DNA from: Catenuloplanes atrovinosus
GTDB lineage: Bacteria; Actinomycetota; Actinomycetes; Mycobacteriales; Micromonosporaceae
Direction: 5' to 3'
DNA: 64,000 bases
Assembly (NCBI RefSeq): GCF_031458235.1
Contig: NZ_JAVDYB010000001.1
Coordinates: 6,390,501-6,454,500 of the forward strand
A model generated the notes under the pieces. The model did no database searches. It saw nothing but the letters and a program-made list of their open reading frames with translations, and was not told the origin of the DNA. Position numbers and translations under genes: made by a program. Positions 17,905 through 25,495 of the stretch are shown here, one piece after another. Within the stretch, counting starts at the first letter, position 1; each line of letters opens with the position of its first letter.

Positions 17905-18154
17905 TCTCCACACCCTCAACCCTGACCAGGCCGACGCAGCACCGGTCCGGAGCTGGCTCGTCGACGTGCTGGCCGCGTCTCGCGTGGACGGATGCGCCGA
18001 CTGCGGCCCGGCCAGCATCTGCCCCGGGCACGCGGCCGATGCGGTGCTGGACGCAACCCGCCGCGAGGAACTCTTCGTGATGCCGAAGGCCTTCGCCGAC
18101 CAGATGATCGAGCGGGCCCGCGAGCAGGGCCGGGCGGAGGTGCTCGGCCGATGA
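17897..18154 (+). CDS. Small cysteine-containing hypothetical protein
   Basis: 85 aa. CADCGPASICPGH suggests a metal site; the C-terminal half is helical. Overlaps the previous gene by 8 bp and the next by 4. Confidence 0.65.
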   Translation: MTDLHTLNPDQADAAPVRSWLVDVLAASRVDGCADCGPASICPGHAADAVLDATRREELFVMPKAFADQMIERAREQGRAEVLGR

Positions 18155-19152
18155 AGATCAAGTACGAGGACTGGCAGCCCGGCACTGATGCCCGCCTGGA
18201 CATCCGCCGCGCCGACGCGGTGTGCCGACAGTACGCCGCCGACGGCTATGACCTGACCCTGCGGCAGCTCTACTACCAGTTCGTCGCCCGCGGCTGGATC
18301 TCGAACACGGACAAGAGCTACAAGCGGCTCGGCAACATCATCAACCGAGCGCGCATGGCTGGACTCCTGGACTGGGACTACATCGTCGACCGGACCCGGA
18401 ACCTCCGCGGCACCTCGCACTGGACACAGCCGGGTGCAGTCATCGACTCGGCCGCGTGGTCGTACCGGCTGGACAAGTGGGCCGACCAGCCGCGCCGGGT
18501 CGAGGTTTGGGTAGAGAAAGAGGCCCTCGCCGGCGTCGTGGAGCGCGTCGCCGGCGAGCACGACGTCGACTGGTTCTCCTGCCGCGGCTACGTCTCCCAG
18601 AGCGAGCAGTGGGGCGCGGCCCGCCGATTCCTGCGCTACCTCAAGGGCGGACAGGCCATCACAGTGCTGCACCTGGGCGACCACGACCCCAGCGGCATCG
18701 ACATGACCCGCGACATCCGCGAACGCATCGAGGCGTTCGTCACCCAGGACTGGCTCGACGAGCACCGCGCCTGGTTCGACGGCGAGTCGGTCAAGGCGAG
18801 CGAGATCCTCGCGCACATGCGCGACCGGATCGGCGACGTGCAGCCCATCGAGGTCCGCCGCATCGCGCTGAACTTCGACCAGGTCCAGCAGTACGACCCG
18901 CCGCCGAACCCGGCCAAGCTCACCGACTCCAGGGCCAGTACCTACGTGCGAGAACACGGCTATGAATCCTGGGAACTCGACGCGCTACCGCCCGACGTGC
19001 TCGCCCAACTCATCCGGGACAACATCGGCACGATCCGCGACGAGGACGCCTACGACGCCATCGCCGACCGCGAGGCCCGCGAGCGCGCGCTGCTGCGCGC
19101 CGCGGCTGGCCGCTGGGACGACCTGGTCGCGTTCCTGGACGGCGCCGCATGA
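18151..19152 (+). CDS. Spo11/Topo VI-A-like (mini-A type) protein
   Basis: 333 aa. The N-terminal winged-helix part has LTLRQLYYQFVARG (residues 35-48), matching the catalytic-tyrosine segment of Topo VI-A/Spo11 (Y41/Y42). The TOPRIM part has VEVWVEKEAL (E122) and HLGDHDPSG (D177, D179), the conserved Glu and DxD that hold Mg2+. No B-subunit ATPase gene is nearby, as in the stand-alone 'mini-A' proteins reported from mobile elements. Predicted activity: DNA cleavage through a 5'-phosphotyrosyl bond, perhaps for replication or recombination. The assignment rests on motifs. Confidence 0.75.
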   Translation: MKIKYEDWQPGTDARLDIRRADAVCRQYAADGYDLTLRQLYYQFVARGWISNTDKSYKRLGNIINRARMAGLLDWDYIVDRTRNLRGTSHWTQPGAVIDSAAWSYRLDKWADQPRRVEVWVEKEALAGVVERVAGEHDVDWFSCRGYVSQSEQWGAARRFLRYLKGGQAITVLHLGDHDPSGIDMTRDIRERIEAFVTQDWLDEHRAWFDGESVKASEILAHMRDRIGDVQPIEVRRIALNFDQVQQYDPPPNPAKLTDSRASTYVREHGYESWELDALPPDVLAQLIRDNIGTIRDEDAYDAIADREARERALLRAAAGRWDDLVAFLDGAA

Positions 19153-19257
19153 CGCGCCGCCTGCCTCTCGCGCTCGGGGCGGCTGCTGGACGCGCTGATC
19201 CTCGCCGCCGCGCTGCTGGCCTACCCGCTGCTCGCCCTCATCCGGAGGCCCCGATGA
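19149..19257 (+). pseudogene. Frameshifted small membrane-protein gene
   Basis: ATG 19149 overlaps the previous stop and reads MTRRLPLALGA with good codon bias. The bias then moves to the +1 frame near GGGGCGGCTG (about 19178-19188), which reads LLDALILAAALLAYPLLALIRRPR and stops at 19257 in an ATGA overlap with the next gene. Neither frame alone gives a normal gene: the +1 frame has no ATG/GTG/TTG. Either an indel has broken a roughly 35-residue membrane protein, or a shift is programmed. Confidence 0.6.
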
Positions 19258-19592
19258 CCACCGAACACCTCACCGGCCCGTGGCGGGCGATCCTGGCCGA
19301 CGCCGACGGATTCGTCTACCCCGACTTCGCCACCGCGCTCCTCGAACTCGGCGCGGAGTCCGAGGAGGAGATGCAGATCCGGGTCGCCCGCGGTACCGCG
19401 CTGCCGAACGACCGCGGAGGCAAGACCGGCACGCTCCTGCGGCTGCCCGGCAGCTACACCGTCGGCGATCAGGCCTACGAGATCGAGGCGTACCTCGTCG
19501 ACGAGGACGACCCGTCCATCGGCGCCGAGGCCCGATACGCCCAGGCGCTCGCAATGGCGGACGGGCTGAACGCTGCGGCCGCCCGTTCCTGA
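19254..19592 (+). CDS. Hypothetical protein, last gene of the first early operon
   Basis: 112 aa, acidic, start fixed by GGAGG nine bases upstream. No recognised domain. Followed by a strong stem-loop, so it probably closes this transcription unit. Confidence 0.7.
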   Translation: MTTEHLTGPWRAILADADGFVYPDFATALLELGAESEEEMQIRVARGTALPNDRGGKTGTLLRLPGSYTVGDQAYEIEAYLVDEDDPSIGAEARYAQALAMADGLNAAAARS

Positions 19593-19600
19593 CCCTTCTC

Positions 19601-19632
19601 CGGCCCGGCCCCACTTCCCCGGGGCCGGGCCG
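19601..19632 (+). terminator. Stem-loop ending the early operon
   Basis: CGGCCCGGCCCC / GGGGCCGGGCCG, 12 perfect pairs, eight-base loop, starting nine bases after the stop codon. Confidence 0.8.
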
Positions 19633-19675
19633 CTGCGCAACTTCCCCATGATCGACACACATAGATGGAGGTGCC

Positions 19676-20620
19676 ATGGTCGGCCAGCCCGACATCGGCG
19701 TCTCAGTCGGCGCGTGGAACAGCCTCGTGCGCCGCGCGCGGATCGGCCGCGAGCGCAAGGCCGCGGCCCTGGTCGTCAGTTCCTACGCCGACAGCGACGG
19801 CACCCACATCCACTGCGGCGTCGCCCGGCTCGCCGTCGACCTGGAGATCGGCTACAGCACCGCGCGCCGCTACCTTGCCTGGCTGCGCGACGTCGGCCTC
19901 ATCCAGCTCGTCCGCGCCGGCACCCGCACGGGCCGCTCCGATGAGTACCGGCTGACCCTCGGCCCGGACGTCTTGGAGCACATGGAGGTGCTCACGCCGA
20001 GCGAGTACGACGCCGCTCGCGACGCGATCCGGGACGCGAACCGTTCCGGCCAAAAGGCCCGGCGCGAACGCGTTCAGCGCTCAGTCAGGGAGAGCGCTGA
20101 AACCACCGATGAGCGCTCACCCACTGCGAGCGCAGATGAGGCCGATGAGCGCTCGGTCAAGGCGAGCGCAGATGAGGTGGCACACGAGAGCCCTCAGCGC
20201 TCACCCAGTGAGAGCGCTGAAAACCTCGATCAGCGCTCATTTGGGACGCAATCAGCGCTCACCCAGGATGAGCCCCCACCTTCCATACACACCTCCCCGA
20301 AAGAACACACCTCCCCGAAAACCTCTGTGGCTGATCTTGATCTAGAACTCGCGTCTCCCGCGCGCGAGGAAGATGAAGATCCGGCGGATTCCGCTGAGGT
20401 GGCGTGGCCGCCGCTGCGCGCCATCCCGGGCGAGCGGCAGAACGCCGGATCGGTCGAGCGCGGCATCTTCCCGGTCGCTGTACCCGATCCCGAGCCGCGC
20501 CGTGCGCCATCGACCGCCGGGCTCGGCTTCTGCCTCGACTGCTACGCGGCCGGACAGGTCGTTCTGGCCATCGCGGACGACGCCTGCCGGACGCACCTCG
20601 TCGCCCGGAACAGCGCATGA
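19676..20620 (+). CDS. Winged-helix replication-initiator-like protein with iterons in its coding sequence
   Basis: 314 aa. Residues 10-95 form a winged HTH (HCGVARLAVDLEIGYSTARRYLAWLRDVGLIQLV), as in phage and plasmid replication proteins. Residues about 132-200 are a run of 12-residue repeats such as QRSVRESAETTD, encoded by a 36-bp DNA repeat. A disordered acidic linker and a C-terminal segment with CLDCYAAGQ follow. A repetitive, iteron-like tract inside an initiator gene is the arrangement of lambda O and related proteins, so this is the best candidate for the element's initiator. Only mild similarity to known families can be claimed. Confidence 0.7.
   Translation: MVGQPDIGVSVGAWNSLVRRARIGRERKAAALVVSSYADSDGTHIHCGVARLAVDLEIGYSTARRYLAWLRDVGLIQLVRAGTRTGRSDEYRLTLGPDVLEHMEVLTPSEYDAARDAIRDANRSGQKARRERVQRSVRESAETTDERSPTASADEADERSVKASADEVAHESPQRSPSESAENLDQRSFGTQSALTQDEPPPSIHTSPKEHTSPKTSVADLDLELASPAREEDEDPADSAEVAWPPLRAIPGERQNAGSVERGIFPVAVPDPEPRRAPSTAGLGFCLDCYAAGQVVLAIADDACRTHLVARNSA
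20071..20265 (+). repeat. Iteron array, candidate replication origin
   Basis: Ten copies of an AGCGCT core (two are AGCGCA) begin at 20076, 20093, 20112, 20129, 20148, 20165, 20196, 20213, 20232 and 20254. The first six alternate 17- and 19-bp steps, giving a 36-bp unit of AGCGCTCA followed by GAGAGCGCTGA-like sites in opposite orientation. Immediately after come two copies of CACACCTCCCCGAAA (about 20287-20320) and an AT-richer stretch to about 20350 that could be the unwinding element. Origin function is inferred. Confidence 0.65.
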
Positions 20621-20754
20621 CCCGGCGACTCACCGGCCGCGAGCACGCCGCTCAGGCCTCCGCCCGGGCCGCCGTCGAGCGCGCCCGTGCCCGGGCCGGG
20701 CTCGCACCCGCCGACCGGCCGTCCGTGCCGCTGCTGGCGGTGGCACGTGGCTGA
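20617..20754 (+). CDS. Small arginine/alanine-rich protein
   Basis: 45 aa, ATGA overlap with the initiator-like gene. Helical and basic (REHAAQASARAAVERARARAG). Unknown function. Confidence 0.55.
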   Translation: MTRRLTGREHAAQASARAAVERARARAGLAPADRPSVPLLAVARG

Positions 20755-21142
20755 TCGCGACGCAGGGCGCGCTGAGAGCGCCGCTGAGGGCTCGAAGAGT
20801 GGATCTCCGGGTTCGGAGCCACGCGTGGGCTGTGCGACGGCTCAGCGAGGCGCTCAGGCGATCGCCGAACGCATTCCGTACGACGCCCTCTGGCCGGACG
20901 CCCGTGACGCGCTGATCGCGTGGCTGGAGCAGCACCACGTCGACCCGCGCCACACGCCCGTCGACGCGGCGATCGCGCTGGACGAGAACACCGGCGAGTG
21001 GCGCATCGAACAGCACGCCACGCGCGACGAGCGCCTCGTCGTCGACCCGGCGACCGGCGACGTCCCGCGGATCGTGATCCGGCGCCTCAGCCGCGCCCCG
21101 CTGCCGTGGCCGGAGTACCAGCCGACCGAACTCGCCGCCTGA
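20747..21142 (+). CDS. Hypothetical early protein
   Basis: 131 aa from GTG 20747, overlapping the previous gene by 8 bp. Acidic C-terminal part with DALIAWLEQHHVDPRHTPVD; no recognised family. Codon bias is weak over the first 30 codons, so the real start may be further in. Confidence 0.6.
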   Translation: MADRDAGRAESAAEGSKSGSPGSEPRVGCATAQRGAQAIAERIPYDALWPDARDALIAWLEQHHVDPRHTPVDAAIALDENTGEWRIEQHATRDERLVVDPATGDVPRIVIRRLSRAPLPWPEYQPTELAA

Positions 21143-21167
21143 CCCACCGAACAGGAGCACCACGCCC

Positions 21168-21818
21168 GTGACCCACCCGCACCGACTGCACGCCACCGCC
21201 GCCGTCTGGTCACTTCGCGCGGCCTGGCCCCACCTCGCCCACGCTGCCAACGCCGAGCGCCGCGAACTCGTCCAGGACGACGCCGGCACGCTCCGCGCCC
21301 AGGTGTACGGCACCATCGGCGGCGGCAAGACCCACCACTCCAACGGCATCCTCAACGCGCTGCTCATCGCGGAGCGGCGCGGCGGCCACGACCGCTACCA
21401 GCGGCTCGCCGACAGCACGCGCGAGACGATGGCATGGCTCGCCGGCCGCATCCTCGACGACCGGTACCGGCCGGGCGATCCGGTGCTGACCCGGCTGCTC
21501 GATGAGATCCCGCGTATCCCGGCGGCGGCCGCGGCGGAGGTTGCGAAGTGGGCGGCGGAGGCGGACGCCGCGGTGCGCTCCGCACTTGACTTCGGGACCG
21601 ACCACGAGCCGCTTGTCGGCGTGCCCTGCCCGGCGTGCGGGAGCCGGCGGCTGGCGGTCCGCATGTCGGCGCCAGCCGACCGGCCCGTGGTGTGCGCGGC
21701 CGGCTGCGCGTGCGCGGGGGTTGGCTGCGGGTGCGGGATGCCGGAGCGCGTGGAGGGCGTGGGGCATATCTGGCTGTCGGCGATCCTTACCGCCAAAAGA
21801 GCGGGGAGCCCTACGTGA
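21168..21818 (+). CDS. Hypothetical protein with cysteine-rich zinc-ribbon-like C-terminus
   Basis: 216 aa from GTG, ribosome site CAGGAG. Helical N-terminal region (1-135), then CPACGSRRL and a cysteine run (CAAGCACAGVGCGCG), an arrangement seen in several actinophage proteins. It may bind zinc and nucleic acid; function unproven. A stem-loop follows at once. Confidence 0.7.
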   Translation: MTHPHRLHATAAVWSLRAAWPHLAHAANAERRELVQDDAGTLRAQVYGTIGGGKTHHSNGILNALLIAERRGGHDRYQRLADSTRETMAWLAGRILDDRYRPGDPVLTRLLDEIPRIPAAAAAEVAKWAAEADAAVRSALDFGTDHEPLVGVPCPACGSRRLAVRMSAPADRPVVCAAGCACAGVGCGCGMPERVEGVGHIWLSAILTAKRAGSPT

Positions 21819-21823
21819 CCGGT

Positions 21824-21851
21824 GCGGGGGCCGGTGTACGCGGGCCCCCGC
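21824..21851 (+). terminator. Stem-loop between convergent genes
   Basis: GCGGGGGCC / GGCCCCCGC around a ten-base loop, between the zinc-ribbon gene and the leftward membrane-protein gene. Confidence 0.7.
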
Positions 21852-21859
21852 CGCAGGCC

Positions 21860-22141
21860 TTACCTCCGGGCCCTCGCCCTCAACCGCGTCTTCCGCTGCG
21901 GCGCCGCCGCCGTAACGAGCGCCGCGCCGAGCGCGTAGTAGCCGGTGACGCAGGCAGCGGTGATCGCACCGGCCGCAAGGATGGCCTGGCCCAGCACCGG
22001 CGGGTTCCACAGGCCCAGGGCGAGTATGCACCCGGTCATTGCGCCAGCCAGGACTAGAGCCTTGGCCTGCACAGGGGCGTCGATCAGCGCTACTCTTGCG
22101 ATGACGTTCATCGCTCCTGCCTTTCGGGATTGATGGTTCAT
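21860..22141 (-). CDS. Two-pass membrane protein on the lysogenic strand
   Basis: 93 aa. Start at 22141 supported by AAGGAG seven bases upstream. Hydrophobic segments at about 27-47 and 52-75 and a very basic C-terminus (RKTRLRARARR). It runs against the surrounding lytic genes, so it could be expressed in the lysogen, for example as a superinfection or membrane-exclusion factor. That role is only inferred from strand and topology. Confidence 0.65.
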   Translation of the reverse strand: MNHQSRKAGAMNVIARVALIDAPVQAKALVLAGAMTGCILALGLWNPPVLGQAILAAGAITAACVTGYYALGAALVTAAAPQRKTRLRARARR

Positions 22142-22511
22142 TGCGATCTCCTTGAGTTGATGCCTTGGGGTTGGTCAGGTGAATCAGGTGGACGTTTTAG
22201 CCCGGGGTCGGAGAGTGGGTCTCCGCCCTGGGCCTCTCTTTACGATACCGCCTGAAATCCTCATCCAGACTATCGCCAACGGGGGCCTGACCTGGTCTTC
22301 CTTTATAACAGAGAGCGAAGTCAATCGATTGGGTATCGGCTTCCATGCGACGCGAGAATCCGATTCTTCGACACCACTGCTTACGCATTCCCAGGTCACG
22401 CGATCGAAGGCTGCGGAGGATCACGTCGGCTGGCACCCCGGCCCATGCGTCGCTGGAAGCCGCAGCGGCCGAGCATGCAAGTAAGGGTGATGTTCGTCAC
22501 GGGATGCGTGC
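22142..22511. other. Intergenic region without a convincing gene
   Basis: About 370 bp, noticeably lower in GC than its surroundings between 22240 and 22400. Open frames here lack codon bias. At 22201-22232 a hairpin (CGGAGA / TCTCCG extended by GGG / CCC) is followed by CCTCTCTTTA and could be a rightward terminator. The region probably holds the promoter of the leftward membrane gene and the late-operon promoter. Confidence 0.5.
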
Positions 22512-22742
22512 ATGATTCTGCTGAAGGGTGAGGAGTGGGGAACGGCTGCGGAGGTTGCGAACCGCTTGGGGGACGACGTCACCGTCGCCATGATCCGAAA
22601 CTGGAGCCGGCGAGACGGGCTCAGCAGCGCCACCGTGACCGGCGCGAACGGACGTCCGGCGGTGCACTACCCGCTTCGGATCGCCGCCGAGATCGAGCGT
22701 GCCAAGCGGCAGGGCGGACGCGGACGACGCCGCGCCGCTTGA
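22512..22742 (+). CDS. Small HTH DNA-binding protein
   Basis: 76 aa. EWGTAAEVANRLGDDVTVAMIRNWSRRDGL looks like a MerR/excisionase-type HTH with a basic C-terminal tail (RQGGRGRRRAA). It lies just before the tRNA and packaging genes, so a late regulator is plausible. Confidence 0.7.
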   Translation: MILLKGEEWGTAAEVANRLGDDVTVAMIRNWSRRDGLSSATVTGANGRPAVHYPLRIAAEIERAKRQGGRGRRRAA

Positions 22743-22814
22743 CGGCATCCGTCCTGCGCAGCATGATTTGATCACGTCAGGTGTTGGCAGACCCTGCCCG
22801 AAAACAGGCCCACC

Positions 22815-22846
22815 AGCAGCCCGGAGCGCTCAGCGCCCGGGCTGCT
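22815..22846 (+). terminator. Stem-loop before the phage tRNA
   Basis: AGCAGCCCGG / CCGGGCTGCT, ten pairs, 12-base loop that itself contains AGCGCTCA, the iteron motif of the candidate origin (possibly chance). Confidence 0.7.
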
Positions 22847-22928
22847 GCCGTTCCGGTCGGGTACGCGAGCCCGGGGGCGGGACGGAACGGATGGGAGCGG
22901 CCAGGCACCCCCAGGGCCTGGCCGCCGG

Positions 22929-23002
22929 TGCGGAGTAGCGCAGAGGTAGCGCGCCGGGCTCATAACCCGTGAGGTCGCAGGTTCGATTCCTGCCCTCCGC
23001 CA
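22929..23002 (+). tRNA. Element-encoded tRNA-Met (CAT anticodon)
   Basis: Cloverleaf with anticodon loop CTCATAA, T arm GCAGGTTCGATTCCTGC and no encoded CCA. The acceptor pairs GCGGAG with CTCCGC; position 1 (T) faces C72 unpaired. The anticodon stem ends in GGG/CCC. Both features are shared with initiator tRNAs. The D loop is short and the first anticodon-stem pair is a mismatch. It may be an initiator-like tRNA or a Met elongator; exact ends could shift by a base. Confidence 0.85.
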
Positions 23003-23109
23003 CGAACAGGACCTCCGAGGGCGACAACTCGGTGGGCACGGTGGAAGGCCGGGCGGCGGTATACCGGGGCGTCGTCCGGCCTGTGCCTCGACATCACGAG
23101 GGAGGCGCG

Positions 23110-23382
23110 GTGGGCAAGCCCGGCCCGCGAGGATCACGCTACCGACGCGCGCGCAACGCCGTGCTCGCGCAGAGCACGATCTGCCACCTGTGCGGTCACG
23201 CCGACGCAGACCAGGTTGATCATGTGCGGCCTCGCAGCCTCAATCCGGAGCTGGACGACGCGGACCACACCAATCTCGCGCCAGCACATGGTGTCAACGG
23301 CTGTCCGACGTGCGGCGAGAAGTGCAACCAGGCGAAGGGCAACCGCACGGTGAGCAAGCCGGTTCGGTCGCGGAACTGGTGA
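23110..23382 (+). CDS. HNH endonuclease, packaging-associated
   Basis: 90 aa from GTG 23110, ribosome site GGAGG. Zinc-bound HNH: CHLCG at about 23-27, QVDHVRP (catalytic His), LAPAHGVNGCPTCG. Small HNH proteins next to terminase genes cooperate with the large terminase in genome cutting in HK97-like phages. The cohesive-end site would be expected nearby; I could not identify it. Confidence 0.88.
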   Translation: MGKPGPRGSRYRRARNAVLAQSTICHLCGHADADQVDHVRPRSLNPELDDADHTNLAPAHGVNGCPTCGEKCNQAKGNRTVSKPVRSRNW

Positions 23383-23509
23383 CATCTCACGCTCCGTATT
23401 CACATTGCGGGGGGCGGGTCAGAAGTTCAGGGGGATGTGGCCAGCAGGTCCGCCGCCAGTCTCCAAATCTCCCTCCGACCGAGTTTCGGCCCGATCACAC
23501 AGGGCGGTG

Positions 23510-23740
23510 ATGACTGTGAGTGACCGCCGGAAGCGGCTGGTTTGGCTGCGCGACCGCCTCGACACCGAATTGGAGAGCGCCGAGGGCCGCGACGTCGCCG
23601 CGCTGTCCCGCGAGCTGCGCGCCGTCCTCGTCGAGATCGACTCGATCCCGGACGCGGCCAGCAACGCGCCGGCCGACGAGATCGCGAAGCGCCGGGAGGA
23701 GCGTCGGCGCGCTGCCGCGCAGAGGGCCGCGTCCGAATGA
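23510..23740 (+). CDS. Terminase small subunit-like protein
   Basis: 76 aa, almost entirely helical and highly charged (SDRRKRLVWLRDRLDTELESA ... RREERRRAAAQRAASE). Position directly before the large terminase with an ATGA overlap is the main evidence. It would recognise the packaging site. Confidence 0.7.
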   Translation: MTVSDRRKRLVWLRDRLDTELESAEGRDVAALSRELRAVLVEIDSIPDAASNAPADEIAKRREERRRAAAQRAASE

Positions 23741-25206
23741 CCGTCATCGACCTCGCCGCGGCCGAGCGCCCGCGGGTGCTGCACGTGCCCCGGTTTAGCA
23801 CCTCCGCCGGCGAAGAGGCGATCGACCTCGCCGCCCAGGCCGGGCTCTTCCTCGACCCGTGGCAGGCCTTCGTGCTTCGCAACGCGCTCGGCGAGCGCGC
23901 GGACGGCCGTTGGGCCGCGTTCCAGGTCGGCCTGATCGTCGCCCGGCAGCAGGGCAAGGGGTCCGTGCTGGAGGCGCGCGAGCTGGCCGGTCTCGTGTTG
24001 TTCGGCGAAGAGCTGATCGTGCACACCGCGCACCAGCTCAAGACGTCCATGAAGCACTTCCGGCGCCTGGAGCGCCTGTTCGACGGGTCCGACGATCTGC
24101 GGAAGCGGATCAAGAAGATCACCCGGTCGAACGGCAAAGAGGGCATGGAGATGGCTAACGGCGCCATCCTGGAATGCATCGCGCGATCGAAGGACTCCGG
24201 CCGCGGCTACACCGGCGACTTGGTAGTCCTCGACGAGGCGTACGCGCTCACCGAAGAACAGATGGACGCCACCATGCCGGTGATGCTCGCGGTCGACAAC
24301 GCGCAGGTCTGGTACACCAGCTCGCCGCCATTGGACGCGGTGTCCGGTCAGGTCCTGATGGGCATCCGCGACCGCGCCGAGGCCGGCACCGCCGACCGGC
24401 TCGCCTGGTTCGACTACGGCCTGCCGGGCAGCCTCGACCAGCTGGAGACCGTCGACCTCGACGACCGAGCGGCCTGGTACGCCGCGCTGCCGTCGCTGCG
24501 GTCCGGACGCATCCGCGAGGAGAACGTCCAGGTCATGCGGGACAGCCTGACCGACAAGGGCTTCGCCCGGGAGATCCTCGGCATGTGGCCACCCGGACTC
24601 GCGGGCGGCTTCCAGATCATCTCTGAGGCGAACTGGACCGCGGCGCTCGACCCGGGCTCGGTCATCGAGGGCCCGGTCGCGCTCGCCGCCGCCGTGTCGG
24701 TGGACCGTCAGCGCGCCTCGATCGCGGCCTGCGGCGCCCGCGCGGACGGCCGGCTGCACGTCGAGCTGACCTCGACACCGCTGCGGGTCGACAACCGGGC
24801 CGGGACCGGCTGGGTCGTGCCGCGGCTGGCCGACCTGGTCTGCAACAACGACGTCGTGTCCGTCGTCATGGACGAGTACGGACCGACCGGATCGCTGATC
24901 CCCGCGGCCGAAGAAGCCGGGATCGAGGTGACCCGGATCGGCACCGCCGCCGCGGCCCGCGCCTACGGCATGTTCTACGACGGCATCGCCGGCGTCGACC
25001 CGGCCTCCCGGGTCCTCAACCACATCGGCCAGCCGGAGCTGACGGCGGCGATCGCCGGCGCGAAGAACCGTCGTCTCGGCGACGGATACGCGTGGGACCG
25101 GCGGTCCCCCGACGTCGACATCACGCCGGTCGTCGCGGCCACCAACGCGCTGCTCGGCTGGGCGACCAGACCTCAGGTCGACGACCAGCCCTTCAACATC
25201 TGGTGA
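23737..25206 (+). CDS. terL: Terminase large subunit
   Basis: 489 aa. Packaging motor with nuclease. ATPase half: adenine-binding LFLDPWQAFVL, Walker A-like VARQQGKGS (about residue 68) and Walker B LVVLDEAY (about residue 162), coupling motif WYTSSPP. Nuclease half: acidic residues in AVSVDRQR, VVMDEYGP and SPDVDITPVVAA. Complete and typical of actinophage HK97-type terminases. Confidence 0.95.
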   Translation: MTVIDLAAAERPRVLHVPRFSTSAGEEAIDLAAQAGLFLDPWQAFVLRNALGERADGRWAAFQVGLIVARQQGKGSVLEARELAGLVLFGEELIVHTAHQLKTSMKHFRRLERLFDGSDDLRKRIKKITRSNGKEGMEMANGAILECIARSKDSGRGYTGDLVVLDEAYALTEEQMDATMPVMLAVDNAQVWYTSSPPLDAVSGQVLMGIRDRAEAGTADRLAWFDYGLPGSLDQLETVDLDDRAAWYAALPSLRSGRIREENVQVMRDSLTDKGFAREILGMWPPGLAGGFQIISEANWTAALDPGSVIEGPVALAAAVSVDRQRASIAACGARADGRLHVELTSTPLRVDNRAGTGWVVPRLADLVCNNDVVSVVMDEYGPTGSLIPAAEEAGIEVTRIGTAAAARAYGMFYDGIAGVDPASRVLNHIGQPELTAAIAGAKNRRLGDGYAWDRRSPDVDITPVVAATNALLGWATRPQVDDQPFNIW

Positions 25207-25216
25207 GGAGCACTCC

Positions 25217-25453
25217 GTGCTGAACGACGCCGCCGAGCTGGTCGGGTACGGCCTGCTGCTCGGCTTCCTCTGGTTCGTGTGGCCGCCCTTGGTGCTGCTC
25301 GGCGCCGGGCTGCTGCTCGTGCTGTGGGCGAACACCCGCCCGGCCGGGAGCGGCCGGTTCGGCACGGCCGTCGGTGCCGCCCTCGCCGCGGGCCGTGCGG
25401 CCTACCAGGCGACGAAGTCCGACAAGCCGACGGAACTGCGGTCGGTCGCGTAG
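25217..25453 (+). CDS. Small membrane protein between terminase and portal
   Basis: 78 aa from GTG, ribosome site GAGGAG. One or two N-terminal membrane helices (GYGLLLGFLWFVWPPLVLLG, then ALLLVLWAN-like) and an alanine-rich tail. Unknown role in the late operon. Confidence 0.65.
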   Translation: MLNDAAELVGYGLLLGFLWFVWPPLVLLGAGLLLVLWANTRPAGSGRFGTAVGAALAAGRAAYQATKSDKPTELRSVA

Positions 25454-25495
25454 CCGATCCAGCTCACGACCTACCGCTGCGAGAGGAGGTGCCCG

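Noticed and set aside
20071-20265. Regular repeats considered as CRISPR
   Set aside because: Repeat cores are only 6-8 bp and form inverted pairs inside a coding sequence; no cas genes are present.
22179-22484. 101-codon plus-strand open frame in the lower-GC gap
   Set aside because: No ribosome site, no codon bias and no recognisable protein pattern.
23383-23509. Possible cos site between HNH and small terminase
   Set aside because: Location is right, but no inverted or direct repeat typical of a cohesive-end site could be identified by eye.
23419-25365. Minus-strand open frame of 648 codons across the terminase region
   Set aside because: Shadow of the large terminase gene, whose Walker motifs are on the plus strand.
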